Below are positions 44,108 to 56,810 of a stretch of DNA of 64,000 nucleotides, in pieces (position 1 is the stretch's first letter; each line of letters starts with the position of its first letter). The stretch covers positions 1,148,001 through 1,212,000 of the forward strand of contig JAPTOF010000007.1 in the NCBI GenBank assembly GCA_028554755.1. The letters run 5' to 3'. The translations under genes and the position numbers were made by a program. This stretch comes from Cordia subcordata (taxonomy: Eukaryota > Streptophyta > Magnoliopsida > Boraginales > Cordiaceae). Under the pieces are notes generated by a model that was given only the letters and a program-made list of their open reading frames with translations, was not told where the DNA came from and made no database searches.

Positions 44108-44840
44108 AATTTCGTTAATTGTGTTATAACCATCTCAATTTGTTATGCCAACGGCTTGTTAGTCATCACAATTTTTTTTTCCTTCTAAAGGGGCAAAGTC
44201 ATATTAAACAGCGACTAGTCTAGAGGAAGACACTCCTCTCATATCATTGCCTAATAGCTCTCTCAATTCTTCAGGTGGTTCATGGACCCAATGTAGCCGA
44301 TAGGAAGAGTGAGACCAAAGTTTGCCAACCAGTCAGCACACTTATTTGCTTCTCAAAATATATGTTTGTTGTTTATCCCGGACGATTTAATAACTCCCTG
44401 CTACATATGCTTATTTTGTTTTAGTAACCAGTCAGCCGAGTTTTGTTTATTTGGTAGGAAGATGAGTACAAATGAATATGCTTGTTCTACATAACATTGA
44501 AGTCTAGCTAATAATGCTGCATATTTTGGCTTTTTAACTCTAGTAATTAATGTTGTTGCTTTCATATCCTTTATATATGAAAACATTGTAGAGATATATC
44601 ATGTTTTAATTTAATTATTTGTGTCATAACCATCTTAATTTAGTTCAGCCAACGGCCAGTTAGTCATCAAATTTTGTTTACTTGGTTGGAAGATAATTAC
44701 AAATGAATATGCTTGTTCGACATCACATTAAAGCCTAGCTAATAACGCTACATATTTTTGCATTTTAAGTGTTGTAATTAATGTTGTTGCTTTCATATCC
44801 TTTATATATTAAACACCATAGAGATATATCATGTTTTAAA
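44108..44840 (-). repeat. Tandem duplication with LINE RNase H-like sequence inserted in one copy
   Basis: Unit 1 (44108-44605) and unit 2 (about 44608-44840) share 'gtgt-ataaccatct-aattt', 'acaaatgaatatgcttgttc' and 'ttgttgctttcatatcc'. Unit 1 carries about 265 extra bases (about 44170-44436) that begin with a T-run (a poly-A tail on the minus strand). On the minus strand these encode EANKCADWLANFG, a motif of the RNase H tail of plant LINEs. The frame is broken, and a target duplication is not clear. Confidence 0.6.
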
Positions 44841-47188
44841 ACATAATAAATCAAGCAAATAAAGAAACACCTAAATTTGTTGAAACAATTATGTCCCTAA
44901 GTTTCAGTAATTTCTTAAAAAGTATATGAGAGTTATGTCCTCAAGGTTAATTTCTTAAAAAAGTCTATGAGAGTTATGTCCTCAAGGTTTTGAGGTTTTG
45001 TAGACAATATTTCTTAAAATAGTGTATAATATTAGTGGTCATGACTTCACAATGAACAAATAAATAGAATGATAAGACCTGCTAATTGTGTAAAATATTA
45101 AAGTTTTTCATCTGACAATTCAAATTAACAATTTAATTAAGAGTGTTAGAACCATCTCAACTTTTTTTTTTCTTTTTTTTCCAATTGTCTATTGGCCCTA
45201 TGAGAAAATGCTTGAATAGTAAGTTAATAGAAACAAATAAATGCATCAATTTAAACATAGTAACGAACCCTATAATGTCACATCCATATTTTTTATATTT
45301 TAAGTAAGGTAATATTGTTGCCTTTAATAAATTTTTACACTTTGCACCCTCTAGATAGATTATATCATGACATGACATATGGATGAAGCAATTCACCATT
45401 TTAGTAACATTAAAAGATAGAATCTAAACACCCGATGATATGTCTACTAATCCTTTAATAGAAGGCTTGTGAACTTCTTCAATTATATGTTATGTTTAAG
45501 AGAAAAAGGCCAATTATAGTGCCTAGGTTTTAGTTTGTTTACTACTCTTGATTTGATCTTCCAAAAACTTATTCCTAACTTTTAAAGATACTGTTAGGAA
45601 ATTAAAGATGAAAAAGGTAAAGCTTCCACTAATATATCTTCTTACAACATTTATGTGCATTCAGTTCCTCTGAGTATACAAGAAACATATGGATAAGCTA
45701 AGCATTTCTAAATATTGTTGGTGCATAGTGCACATTCCAAACAATGGACCAACTAAATATTCTAGGTTGCATTATTTAGTAGATTCATTAATCTCTTTCC
45801 CACTCTTTCTTATTTATTATAAGAAAAAGGGGGAGGGTGAGCAAGCGATCCTCTTCGTGTAATTTTGGCTACGTCTAGTCTATATAAAAAATATGAGAGA
45901 AACAAATAAGATCGAACATTTATGACACAACTCAGAACGAAATATGCATTTATTTAGATTATAAGGTAGGTTAATTACCAGGGTGTAAGGCATCATTGTT
46001 TTAAATATAAATCCTTTCCTCCCATCTATGGAGTCAAGCTTTTTGCTCAACCATCTTTTTTGCTATCACTTATCGGTCTCTCTTTTTCTCCCTCTATCTC
46101 ATATGCATTTTTTGTATGTATCCTCAATTATTCTCATTGAATTATCTTTTCTTTTTTATTTGATTATCTTTCCTTGTGCATTTCTTTTGCTAGCTTTTGT
46201 AGATATTTTTGTAGTTGGCTAAACCAAGAAGTGCATGCACCTTGTGAGTATTAATTTTGGTGGTCTTCGTGAGACAAAAAACTTTCATGTTTGCTATGGT
46301 TAAAAATATAAACCTTTAGATCATCCTCAAACAAGGTTATAAACCTTTACATCATTTTTAGATTAGTTTATGAACTGTTATTTGATCTGTTTCTATTCAT
46401 TGAACTAAATCACCCACTCTTGATAGTTGTTACTTTCTAGCTATACAACTCTTATTTTGCGAGGTTGTGGCTTTGCATTTTTGTTCACACTTGTATGCTT
46501 GCATGCGTTGATTTTTAATCGTACTTCTTTTCTTACTCGTATTATTTTCCATCATTTTTCCTTTAATGGACTATATGTAAGAGATATACGCAAGTTTCCT
46601 TTAATAATCATATCAAAATGAATGTGGGAAACATGTTAGTCATACTAAATTAGGCATATTATTTGCCCCAAAAAAGACATCTAGCCATATCATTTCTTGC
46701 TGTGGAGTATTGAATGAATTGCTTTTGGCCTTTTTTTTTTTAATAAACTAGAATTTGAGTTTTTGTAAATTTGATGTTTTTTAGTTTTTCCTAGTGTATA
46801 AACGGGAAAGCTAGAAATATCTTTTTATTGATTTAAATATTTAATTTGACGGGTTAGACAGAATAAATTAATATTATTATGTCTAATCTTAATCTTTGAT
46901 ATCATGAATTGTTAATGCATGAAAAATTGACTGTAGATTATCATCTTATTACCTAGTAATAAATTTAGTCATAAATGAATTGGTGGACCTCTTGCAACAT
47001 TTAATGTAAAAGTTTGTAGTTAAAGAGCCATGAATTATTTAGATAATATAGCCAGCTAGTAATTAAGTATGACATGTGGCTAATTAATACTATTTCTTGG
47101 GACAATTTCTATTGTTCTTTTGTACTTATACATTGAGTTATTTACATTTGCATTCAGGTGTTTTGGTACCAAACAAGACAACAATATA
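44841..47188. other. Intergenic upstream of the GATA gene
   Basis: AT-rich. A third, more diverged relative of the duplicated unit may lie at about 45130-45400. Pyrimidine-rich sequence near 46060-46220 could be part of the leader of the GATA gene, but nothing fixes a transcription start. Confidence 0.4.
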
Positions 47189-49549
47189 ATGTCAAATGAG
47201 CTTGACCTTACACTCAGGATGGGGTTGTCATCTCATGACCAAAAAATTCAAAAAGATAGAGAAAAATTTCAGGTAAAATACATTTAATTTGTTCTTTTGG
47301 ATAAGATATTCTAGCAACTAAATGAATTTTCATGATAACTCACACGGGTTCAATTTTCTATGATAAGTTTCTTAGTTAGATTAATATTTAAATTAATCAC
47401 AACAAAGCTATGTCACTTTCTCACTTAACTTGCTTTCACTTTTTCAAGAGCATGTGTACTAGTTTTTACAAATTTCTTTTTTTCAGCAAAAGGATTAAAA
47501 ATTATTCCTTAAATGTTAACAAAAAAATATTTAGGATCTTATTTGCATTCTTTAACTATTAATTAAGAGATATATAATGATTTTCTAACTACATAGTTGC
47601 ATTTGGGGAAAATGATGTGTATTACAAAGGCACAAAAGGAAAGTAGATGACATTTATTATTATTTTAAATGTTGCATTTAAAGATCATAAAAGGATATTT
47701 TTTCCAAATTTGTAATGACAAACATGAAAAACAATCTAAAAGTTTTAAATTCTTGGTTCTTGTCCTACTAATTATCTATATTATGCAGTACCCACTAAAA
47801 CTTTTTGATAGAAATCCCCATAATGCATAGATCTTTAAATTATTGAAAAAGTTGACCCATTTAAATAATAACAATAATAATAATAACTAGTATCTTAAAT
47901 TCCCCATTGCATCACTATCATCAATCTTGTTGCCTATAAAGGTAAAAAATATACACCTTGCTATTTTAACTCATATAGTGAAAGTTTTGCAATAATTCCC
48001 AATTTATATTACTGGTATTATCACTTTTTCCAAATTTCTCCTCAAATTTCCCGAATTATTTTCTATTCTGACCTTTTTGTGGTAGTTACATTGATTGAAA
48101 TTGTAACATGCCCAAAAGGTATATAACTCAAACTTTGTTTTATGTATTTCAACAAGATTGTCCATATGTCACGATACAAAATAATATGAAAATATCAAAT
48201 AATAATTGTTCAATTGAAACGTACGTTGAAGTTGCGCATTTAAACAATATATGTAGAGCTTAAGTCTTAGATTCTTTCCTTTTTTAGATTAGATATTTTG
48301 ACCCTTTGGGTTTTTGAGTAATATTGTAAATTAATATACTTGGATCACTTCCCATTCAAAATATTAAGTAGTTGGATGATTCAAACTAGTAAAATCACCT
48401 CATTTCATTTATTTAAACTCATATGGTTGTTGTTATGATCATTATTATTATCATCACTTTTTAATGTTGTTGCATTTGGATATAATTCTGACATAAATCA
48501 ATCAAGTGATAGATTTAGTGTGTGTGTGTGTATATATATATTATTTGTATATAGAGAGAGATAAAAGATGAAGATACGATAAATAGTAAAAGAAAATAAT
48601 TAGTTATTACAAAACCAAGAAACAATTAAATATATAACAATTTTTTCTGACCTTGTATTTTTATATATGGTGATGAGCCAAGGATAATATTTGCTTAACC
48701 CAATATGGGCAAAAGGAGAGTGCACAACACACAATCAACATTTACAACATAAAATCATGGTCATCTTCAACATTTACCAGCAACATTCTTGCAACAGTGC
48801 CAAGGCATGAGAGGTCCAGATTGAGTACCATGGACAGACTGAATCAATACACAAGGATTTGCAATGCTTGTGGAACACACCACACTCCACTCTGGAGGAG
48901 AGGACCAAATGGCCCACAAGTATATTCTCCTCTCCATCTTCTTTTTTCCTGATTTTGGGTTCGTTTGAATTAACTTTTAAAAAATATTTTTTTGTATTTT
49001 TTTAAAAAATATTTTTCAAAATTTATTTTTTTTGAAAGTCAATTTAAATATTTTATAAATATTTTTTAAAAATTTTTTATGTGAAAAAGCCAATCTAAAT
49101 GGGTCATTCATCATGTAATTATTATATATGTTTTTGTCATCACCTATAAAACTGACATCCATATTTATAGAGGAAAAAAGACATCCAAGTGTCTTGTCTT
49201 TATGTATTAGATCAAATAGGTCTTGCGGTTATTCTTTTTTTTTTTTCCCCTTCTTCTTACGTCCCTCTATTATGTTCTTATTAATTAAAATTAATGAAAT
49301 CTGATTAAATTAACAAAATATCACTTTTGCTCTCAACGAGGTAATTACATGACAAAACTTTATTCTTTTTCTATTTTTTGCATTCATGAATCAATTTGGT
49401 GTTTCATAATATGAAAATTTTACATTTAGCTTTAAATTTATTATGTTTAACTTTGTGTGTGTTTTCAAACTCAGACCCTATGCAATGCTTGTGGACTGCG
49501 ATATGCACGAATCGTGAAGAAAGCTGCTCAAGTTGGGAGAGCTTGTTGA
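47189..49549 (+). CDS. Small GATA-type zinc-finger transcription factor
   Basis: Three exons: 47189-47272, 48716-48919 (start could be 48719), 49475-49549; about 120 aa, GT-AG borders, no internal stops. Exon 1 reads MSNELDLTLRMGLSSHDQK. Exon 2 ends in the first half of the finger, ICNACGTHHTPLWRRGPNGPQ split over its last codons, and exon 3 begins TLCNACGLRYAR. Together these form the plant C-x2-C-x18-C-x2-C GATA finger with the TPLWRRGP core. The protein ends soon after (VKKAAQVGRAC). Family knowledge: such factors bind WGATAR motifs in the nucleus. It is short for the family and resembles GATA29-like minimal members; that subgroup is a guess. The acceptor of exon 2 is the weakest border. 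An earlier non-coding exon is possible, because CAG lies just upstream of the ATG. Confidence 0.85.
48957..49105. mobile_element. Tourist-like MITE in GATA intron 2
   Basis: Left end GGGTTCGTTTGAATTAAC, right end GCCAATCTAAATGGGTC (inverted). The AT-rich interior of AAAAATATTT runs is like the other members of the group. The ends are approximate; no clear target duplication. Confidence 0.55.
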
Positions 49550-51714
49550 GCTTTGTTGGTGGATTCTCCAAGTGGAGTGTTTCAAGGATTTGTCAGACTT
49601 GAATCTGGAGAAAATTACATTATAATGTTAGGGTGGACTATGTCGTAAAACTCTATTTACAAGATAATTTATCGTAGAAAATTATCTTTTTTGTTTAAGT
49701 GATTCGAGTTCTATTCTATTGTGATTCGCTTAGTATGAAAATTTTTCTATATCACAATCATATGAAAACCTATATGATAATAAGTTTTCTGTTTCAGCTA
49801 GTAAATAAGGATGATTTGAAAATTTTGAGGTTCAATTCAAGTTCCTCCAATAATAAATATAATGTTATTCGTGGAAAAATAATCCCCGACTACATTTGTT
49901 AAATAGAATTATTTGCATAAAATGGAAGATAGTGGAATGAAATAACTAATTGACTGATGTTTTTGCAAGTTGTGTGTCTTTTTTTACCATTAACGAATGA
50001 ACTCACTTAATTAGAGAAGTGAAATTACAATTTTTCCTGTTTATGTTAAGGAAGGAGGCTTTCGACTATAACAAATGTCTCTTTCTTGCATTATGCTGGT
50101 CCTATGGCTACACATTTTTTTTTTTTTAAATATACAATCCAAACTTAAAGATGAATACGGGTGGTTCAGTGTGATTTTGTATGGGTAGTTCAGTGTGATT
50201 TTGTTACTATTTCTCCAATTGAACCGGTAATAGTATCCTCCCTAAATCAAGGATGATATTTGATAGGATGCTAAGTACAAGTTTGGCTTTTCATTTTAGA
50301 GATTTTAATTGACTTTACAATCTAAAAGTTGATTCTTAGCAGTATTTTGTTTTAGGAACAATGAAACTAATAGACTTGTCTAAAAAAAATTGGAGTTTTG
50401 ATGATGGGCTGCTCGTGTGAATAGCTTGTTTAAAAATTTTTTTAAATGCTTTCTTTTTAAAAAATTATAACAAAAATGTTCTTTTTTCCAAAAATTATAG
50501 AACAATATTTTTTGGGACTGAATACCGTGCACCCTAAATATTATATATCCACCTAATATTATGCACCCCACAGTAGCACATTCATAATTTTGTTATTATA
50601 AGTTCACAATTTTTATATTATATGTTCACAACTTTTAATTATTTACAAATCGCATATTATATGTTTATAATTGTAATATTTTGTGTTAAAAACTTTTAAT
50701 TGTTCACAATTTACTTATTTGTTACACTTATGTTATATTTTCAAAAGCTTTATATCATATGTTTACAAAAATAAATTACATGTTTGTGACTTTTTAAGAT
50801 ATGTTCACAACTTGTGAATGATATGTTTACAATATGCGAAAGATTTCAGAGCTCGTAGTCAGAAGTATTACCAGTGTCTGATTGACGATCAAATTGTCAT
50901 GTTGTGTTTGTTAGTATGAAGAGAATAAACTTGTTAAATTTTACGTTAATTCGACAATCGGATTGTGAGTTTTATTAGGCGGTGTACTATGTATCTTTAA
51001 TTTTACTATACTTTGGATGTATGATATAATTTGCAATATTTTTATAGGACAACCCAAACAAACCTTTACTTTATGGTGTAACAAACATTTTATTACGATT
51101 TTGACAAGGATGTCCAATAATAAGAGTAGAGAGAGATTGTCATTATGTATTCATAACAAATTCCGATATTATTTGACCCTTAGCTCAAGAGTTTTAACTA
51201 AACAAGTACATCATACATTGTATTACTAATTTGCACTCAGAGTTTCATTAATTGATTGCCAAGCTTTTTCAAAATTTTGATAATTAAACTCTGCCAACTC
51301 TTGTAAAAAAAATATTTAAAGAAAAAAAAATCAATCCAAACAAGGCCTTAGTATTGTCTTGCCCCTAGTTTGAGAGTTTTCTTTTTTAGAGGCCAAAAGG
51401 CCAATTACAACATATATCTAACGAGAATCAATCCCTAGACCTACTTACATTAAAATTGAGATATATACCACTTGAACACTAGGTATTACTCTGCGCTCAA
51501 AATTTATCATTTGTTGGTTGGATTTTCTTTCAAAGTTTTAGGAATTAATCTCTGCCAACTAAGTTATAATTTAAAAGACAAAAGAAAAACAATATAATTA
51601 TTCATTAAACAATGCTATTAAGTGGTTTTCCTTACTGTATAACATGCCCATAACGCGTTCGAAACTTTGTCCCAACAGACACATTCGATAAAACACCACA
51701 CTCCTCAGCAGCTA
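49550..51714. other. Intergenic between GATA and PPR genes
   Basis: No gene seen. About 50570-50830 is a loose array of 'tatatgttcacaa(c)ttttaatt'-like units. A MITE right end (AAATCAATCCAAACAAGGCC) lies near 51325-51350. The last 100 bases before 51715 are the probable PPR promoter and leader. Confidence 0.5.
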
Positions 51715-54700
51715 ATGTGGCGTCAGGGCCAAACTCTCCTGCAGAGAACATTCATTAGACTCAGTGCACAACCAGCAGCTTCGTCACTGTTTAGTTCCGC
51801 TAGCAGCGGCGGCGGCAGAAGCTCGGCTGCGCTATCGATATGGAGGCGCAAGAAGGAGATATCAAAGGAGGGTCTCATGGTTGCCAAGGAGCTCAAGCGT
51901 CTGCAGCGTGATCCTATACGCTTTGAATATTTCATGAAGTCCCACGTGTCGAGATTGCTGAAATCTGATCTCGTTGCTGTCCTCACTGAGTTCCAGAGGC
52001 AAGACCTTGTTGCCCTCTCCATGAAGGTGATCAATTCCGTAATTTATATATATATTTTAATGAATTTGTTTGTTTTTCTTGCCATGTCCTCGAGCCCAGA
52101 ACCACGAGCGACACTGGTGTTGTATGTAACACCCTCCCACGTTGGTTCTGTGAGATTTAAGTGCATTTTATGGTTTGGGTTCACCTATTAATGTCATCAC
52201 GGCATAAGAATTTTGGATTAGTTGATTATGATCAATGTGGTGGCATGCCAATAATTGGACTTGAGTCAGTTACATTGTAGTACTACTTGTAGGGATGACA
52301 TCCTGCATCGACCGACCCGATTAAAATTCGATAAAAATCCGTTCGTTAAGGACTCAGAACGAATCTGGAACAAATAAAGATACCTATTAGGGTTTGGGAT
52401 GGAACTGGGATCGACCCTCGGATACTCGCATTCTCAAACCCGGTTATATACGTATAAAGATGTTTTATATTTATTAATTAATTATAGTTTTAAGTACATA
52501 TTATGCATTAAAAATAGGTATCCAGGTAACCGGTTTAGGATGAGACGGAAGTGACGGAAGTGAGAATCGGGATGCTATCCAGGTAACCGGTTTAGGATTC
52601 TTTCGTGGGCAGGATACCCGTTCCATTGCCATCCCTAACTACTTGCCAACACCCACTTATAGGCCGCTCAATGTAGACTTGTTCCTTCTTCGATGTGGTA
52701 ATTATATATTTTGGTCCTATTTTGATTTCGTGAAAATACGTGTTCAGTTTATAATTGTTTGGTTCTTGATTGTTGTCAATATGAGTTTAAGCATCTTGGT
52801 TAAGTTTTGATTAACTTGAGTAGACATATCACTAGTAGGAGCCGTGGTCATCCCAAATGTTTTTGCTTAAGCTTTGATCACTTTATGATGTGAGATTGTG
52901 ATATAATATGTGAGGGATAAAGGTAATCTCGTGTTCGTGTAGCCAAATCAGAGGAAACTGAGCCTTTTCTACTGAATGGGTAGACTACATGGATACGGTG
53001 AGACCATTTGATCCTCTTAAGGTTATCTCCTTTTCAGCTTTATATATAGCCAAAGCAATAGCCAGGTGTGATGATCCACTTTTGTCTGAGACTGGTTTAG
53101 CAAGTGGTTGTTGTGAGGTTATTATTAAGTCTTACAAGTGTGAGTGGGCTGGGGCTTCCACTTGAGGCATTCCTATGGAAGTACATTTAGTGGCCTTATT
53201 TTTGTTGCCGGAGAGGCTGTTCTCGAACCTTGAATAAACAATGAAGTAGTCAACAAGTGAGAATTTGACCATCTTGTCGACAGTACGTTTTAAGTATGCA
53301 ACTTGGACTAGTGTCTTATATATTTCAATTAATTGGAATTTGAAGCATCCTGATTGTTAGCAACTTGGCAGTGAGGCTGCTTTTCTTGAGTTCAGGATTT
53401 GGCTTAGTTTGGACATCTGAGGGTATGCTACTGTAACTCTGTAAGGTTTTCCCTCTCCATTGCATGTACATCTCGGCAAATTGGTTTAATTATGGAAAAG
53501 AGTAAGGGGGCTTAACTTTAGAAAGCATGTACGAAAATTGGGTTTATGCACTTTCTGAAAATAGGATTTTCTGATAGATGATACTTTCGCTTGCTTGCTT
53601 TCCATGGCTCAGACAGAATGTGTCAATAGAATCGTCATTTCATTTATGAATAGAACTTCTAAACTGTTCCTTAGTATCTGGTGATACCCAATAAAGTTGA
53701 TTGTTCATATTAGATGGCCAAGTTGTTTTTGGTAGGAGTTTTTGGTAGGAGGTATGATTGTGGTTGTTCCCTGCAAAATCAGGCTGAGTGAAAGTGAAGT
53801 GGTTTGTTTCTTCAAAGAACTTTCTCTTCTTTCTTGTAGTTTCTGTTAGACTGATTCATTTCTTACTGTAAAAAATCAGGCTGTCTAAGGTGAAGTCTCC
53901 TGGTCCTGCAAATTTCTTATTTCTTTGGTCTTCTTTGTAGATCTTTGAACGTTTCTTCTCAAGTGCTTCATTTCTACATTCTTACTTTTTTCCTATCTTG
54001 GATTGCTCTTATCCTCTGTCCTTGCATTAGTAGTCCTTGTGGTGAGCGAGGCTTTAATTTCTTGTGCCTAAATGCTGACAAATCATTTCCTTTGTGAACC
54101 TTGATGGAGCTGCGATACTTCCAGTAGATTAGTTGTTATCTGTTCGAAGTTCTAGACTTGAAACTGTTGAACTTCTAGGCTAAAATAGAGAAGGAATTTG
54201 TAAATAAGATGCATGTTTTGATTTAGTATTCTACCTCCTGTATCCATTTTGTTAGATAATAAGCAATAATAACTCGTTAAAATACTTGCAAATTAAAAAA
54301 AAAAAAAAAGATGAGTAAAACAGAGAACACACAAAATTATAGAGTTGTGAAGACAGCAAAATTGCATTTGGTTGATAGATAATTTATGACCGAAGGAAGA
54401 AGAGAAGATCAAGGCATGTGAAATTTACATGATCACAACATAGTGTCAGTTCATTCATGGAGTTTCGTTTTAGAGTTTACAACTTGTCTTGCCTTTAGCC
54501 CTTGGCTCTTTGAAATTCTTTTCCGCCTATTTCATTTGATCTTTGCATTAACGTACATTGTAAAAACTTCTGTCAGACCTTTAGCCTTTGGCTCTGGTGT
54601 CTTTTCCAGCATATACTACCCTTTTAGTTTGTAGAGCCTCTTACTCCTCCTACTCTTCTGCTCCTTCATACTAACCTTCCTATTCTACTTTTGTTTAGTC

Positions 54701-55316
54701 ACCTTCTTATGTATCACTTCCTGGGCTTTGAAGCTTGTCTCTCAGAATCTGTATACTTGTTACATTTTTTATGTACTTCTTATTCTCTTTTCATGCTTGC
54801 AAAAGTTCAGTATCAGCTTCAAAATTATAAAAGCAATTTGTCAATGTATTTTTAATATACTTATGATGTGTTTACTGATATTGGTATATCATGTGACAGT
54901 TATATGATGTGGTACGTAAGGAAATCTGGTATCGGCCAGACATGTTCTTCTATAGAGATATGATAATGATGCTTGCAAGAAACAAAAGGGTAGATAAAGT
55001 GAAGAAGGTGTGGGAGGATTTGAAGAGAGAAGATATCCTCTTTGATCAACATACGTTTGGTGCCCTTGTCAGGGCCTTCTTGGACGGTGGACTGCCCAAG
55101 GAGGCTATGGATATATACACCGAAATGAGGTGTTCTCCTGAACCACCACTATCTTTGCCTTATCGAGTCATATTAAAGGGGCTTCTACTGTATCCGGAGT
55201 TGAGGGAAAAGGTGAAGGATGACTTTCTGGAACTTTTCCCAGATATGATTGTGTATGACCCGCCTGATGACCTTTTTGACGATCAACAGTTGAGAACAGA
55301 TAGCGGAGATGATTAA
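51715..55316 (+). CDS. Short PPR-type organellar protein (THA8-like family)
   Basis: Two exons: 51715-52026 and 54900-55316, 242 aa, joined in phase over a 2.9-kb intron. The ATG at 51715 is the first in-frame Met. The N-terminus (MWRQGQTLLQRTFIRLSAQP...) is rich in Arg, Ser and Ala with no acidic residues, like an organelle transit peptide. The body reads SIWRRKKEISKEGLMVAKEL, then SHVSRLLKSDLVAVLTEFQR, and in exon 2 EIWYRPDMFFYRDMIMMLAR, VWEDLKREDILFDQHTFGALV and PKEAMDIYTEMR, helical pairs spaced like PPR motifs. It ends FPDMIVYDPPDDLF and an acidic tail. This matches plant short PPR proteins related to THA8; family members bind organellar RNA, some aiding group II intron splicing. The RNA target and organelle are not evident. 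Confidence 0.9.
52125..52274 (+). mobile_element. Solo LTR (150 bp) in the PPR intron
   Basis: Starts TGTAACACCC and ends GTCAGTTACA, flanked by a 5-bp duplication TTGTA (52120-52124, 52275-52279). A related sequence starts at 62958 (TGTAACGCCC). No internal region is adjacent. Confidence 0.75.
52290..52637. mobile_element. hAT-type MITE (348 bp) in the PPR intron
   Basis: Ends TAGGGATGACA and TGCCATCCCTA are inverted repeats, flanked by a perfect 8-bp duplication ACTACTTG (52282-52289, 52638-52645), the hallmark of hAT insertion. The interior has a duplicated 'atccaggtaaccggtttaggat' (about 52508 and 52577) and 'gacggaagt' repeats. Non-coding. Confidence 0.88.
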
Positions 55317-55854
55317 GGCATGCTGCGGCACCAAATTTTCTCCACTCTGCAATTTTTTATCTGGATAAGCCAACCCTCGCAATTTCTGGATTGTATTGGA
55401 TGCTACGGCAGTGGTAGACGCTGAGGATTCAGAAGACAGCCAGACAGACTTTGAGATCTATTACCCTGGCTAATGAGTTTAAGGTTTCACTTGGAAGATA
55501 GTTCCCCCGAATCCAATCCATGAGATTTGAACCCCGGTTATCGCTAGTGGTGAAGATGGTTTCAACAATGACTTGAGTTATCCCTAGACCCTCCCATGGA
55601 AGAGAGTTGGCAGTGCGAATGCAAAAATCGAACACATGGGAAAGAAGGGTTGGAGCCCTGACTCCATGGCTGGAGAAGTGTTACATATGCTGATTCAAAG
55701 CCTGTTGAAATGCTCAATTTGTTAGTTTCCAAATTCACCTCTAATTTGTGTTCAAATTCGCCTAATGATAGTGCTTGTAGTACTTCGATTGTATATTGTT
55801 GAGAATAGTTGGGATGCTTTTTGAGTTCGAGGAATACTTTTATCTCTATAAAAT

Positions 55855-55985
55855 CTAAGGTTTGGGGTAACTCAAATAGTTAAGTCTATCCCTTCTTGGA
55901 GTGTCGTCGTGGGCTCAACTCCCATCTGGGGGATGGGGAGTTGGGTTAGGGATAGGGTTTCAGAAAAATAAGAAAAGAAAATCGT
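55855..55985 (+). mobile_element. Possible tRNA-derived SINE
   Basis: GGTAACTCAAATAGTTAAG (A-box-like), then GTGGGCTCAACTCCC (B-box-like, consensus GGTTCRANTCC), then a G-rich stretch. This resembles common plant SINE heads. No target duplication was found. Confidence 0.5.
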
Positions 55986-56203
55986 TTAGTGATCGGCTTT
56001 TTTTTTTTTTTTCCATATCGTTGTTTGAAAATTCGAAACAAACATAATCAATTGACTTCAGTCTTGTGACTAATTGTGAAAGGGAAAGGCGCAGTGCGAG
56101 TAGTTTTAGGAAAATATGCTGAAAAATACAAATTCTGTTTTCAATTGAGAATTTAAAAAAACAATAAAAAGTCAGGAGGCTTAGACTTGGCATCCCGGAC
56201 TTA

Positions 56204-56502
56204 CAGTCTGTTTGGCTTGATTTTTAGATGTCAAAAAATACTTTTTATGAGTTTAAATGTATATATTTAACTAATTTTTAAAAAAACTTTTATATAAAAA
56301 TTAAAGCTAAAAAAATTAAAAAATTAGAAGTTCTAAATCCTTTTCGAAAAAGGTTTTTGATAATCTAGTTTTATATCCTATCAAAAATTGTTTCCCCCCC
56401 CCCCCCCGCCCCCCTCCCTTCCCCAAAGCTCTATTCCTAAAAAACTCTACATCTCAACAATTATAAAAAACACTTTTGGAAAAGACCAATCTAAATAAGT
56501 CC
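56204..56502. mobile_element. Diverged Tourist-like MITE with a C-tract
   Basis: Left end GTCTGTTTGGCTTGATTTTT and right end AAAGACCAATCTAAATAAGTCC are inverted relatives of the 39760 element. A run of about 14 C residues (56394-56407) sits in the middle. Confidence 0.55.
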
Positions 56503-56610
56503 AATCTTTATTTTATATCGGTAGAATAAAGGTCATTTATAAAACATTATTTAAAAGAATATTTTAAATATTCAATCAATAGATAGCTAATAAAGATACT
56601 TTACCACTAA

Positions 56611-56810
56611 GATTTGTTTGGATTGGCATTTTTTTTTAGGAAAAATACCTATTTTTTCCTAAAAAGTGTGCATTATTTTGACAATAACTCCTTTGTTAGC
56701 TTTCAAAAAAGCTGAAATTATATATATATATAAACTCAGATACAAATTTTAACTTCTCAAGAAAAGTTATTAAAAATATGCTTTTAAAAAAAATGATCCA
56801 AATGAACCCT
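56611..56810. mobile_element. Tourist-like MITE
   Basis: Left GATTTGTTTGGATTGGCATT; right end TGATCCAAATGAACCCT inverted; TAA on both sides (56608-56610, 56811-56813). The interior shares 'agctttcaaaaaagctgaaa' with the 60680 copy. Confidence 0.65.

Noticed and set aside
54443..54634. Hydrophobic 63-codon plus-strand frame in the PPR intron
   Set aside because: Inside an intron with clean exon borders on both sides; no similarity recognised.
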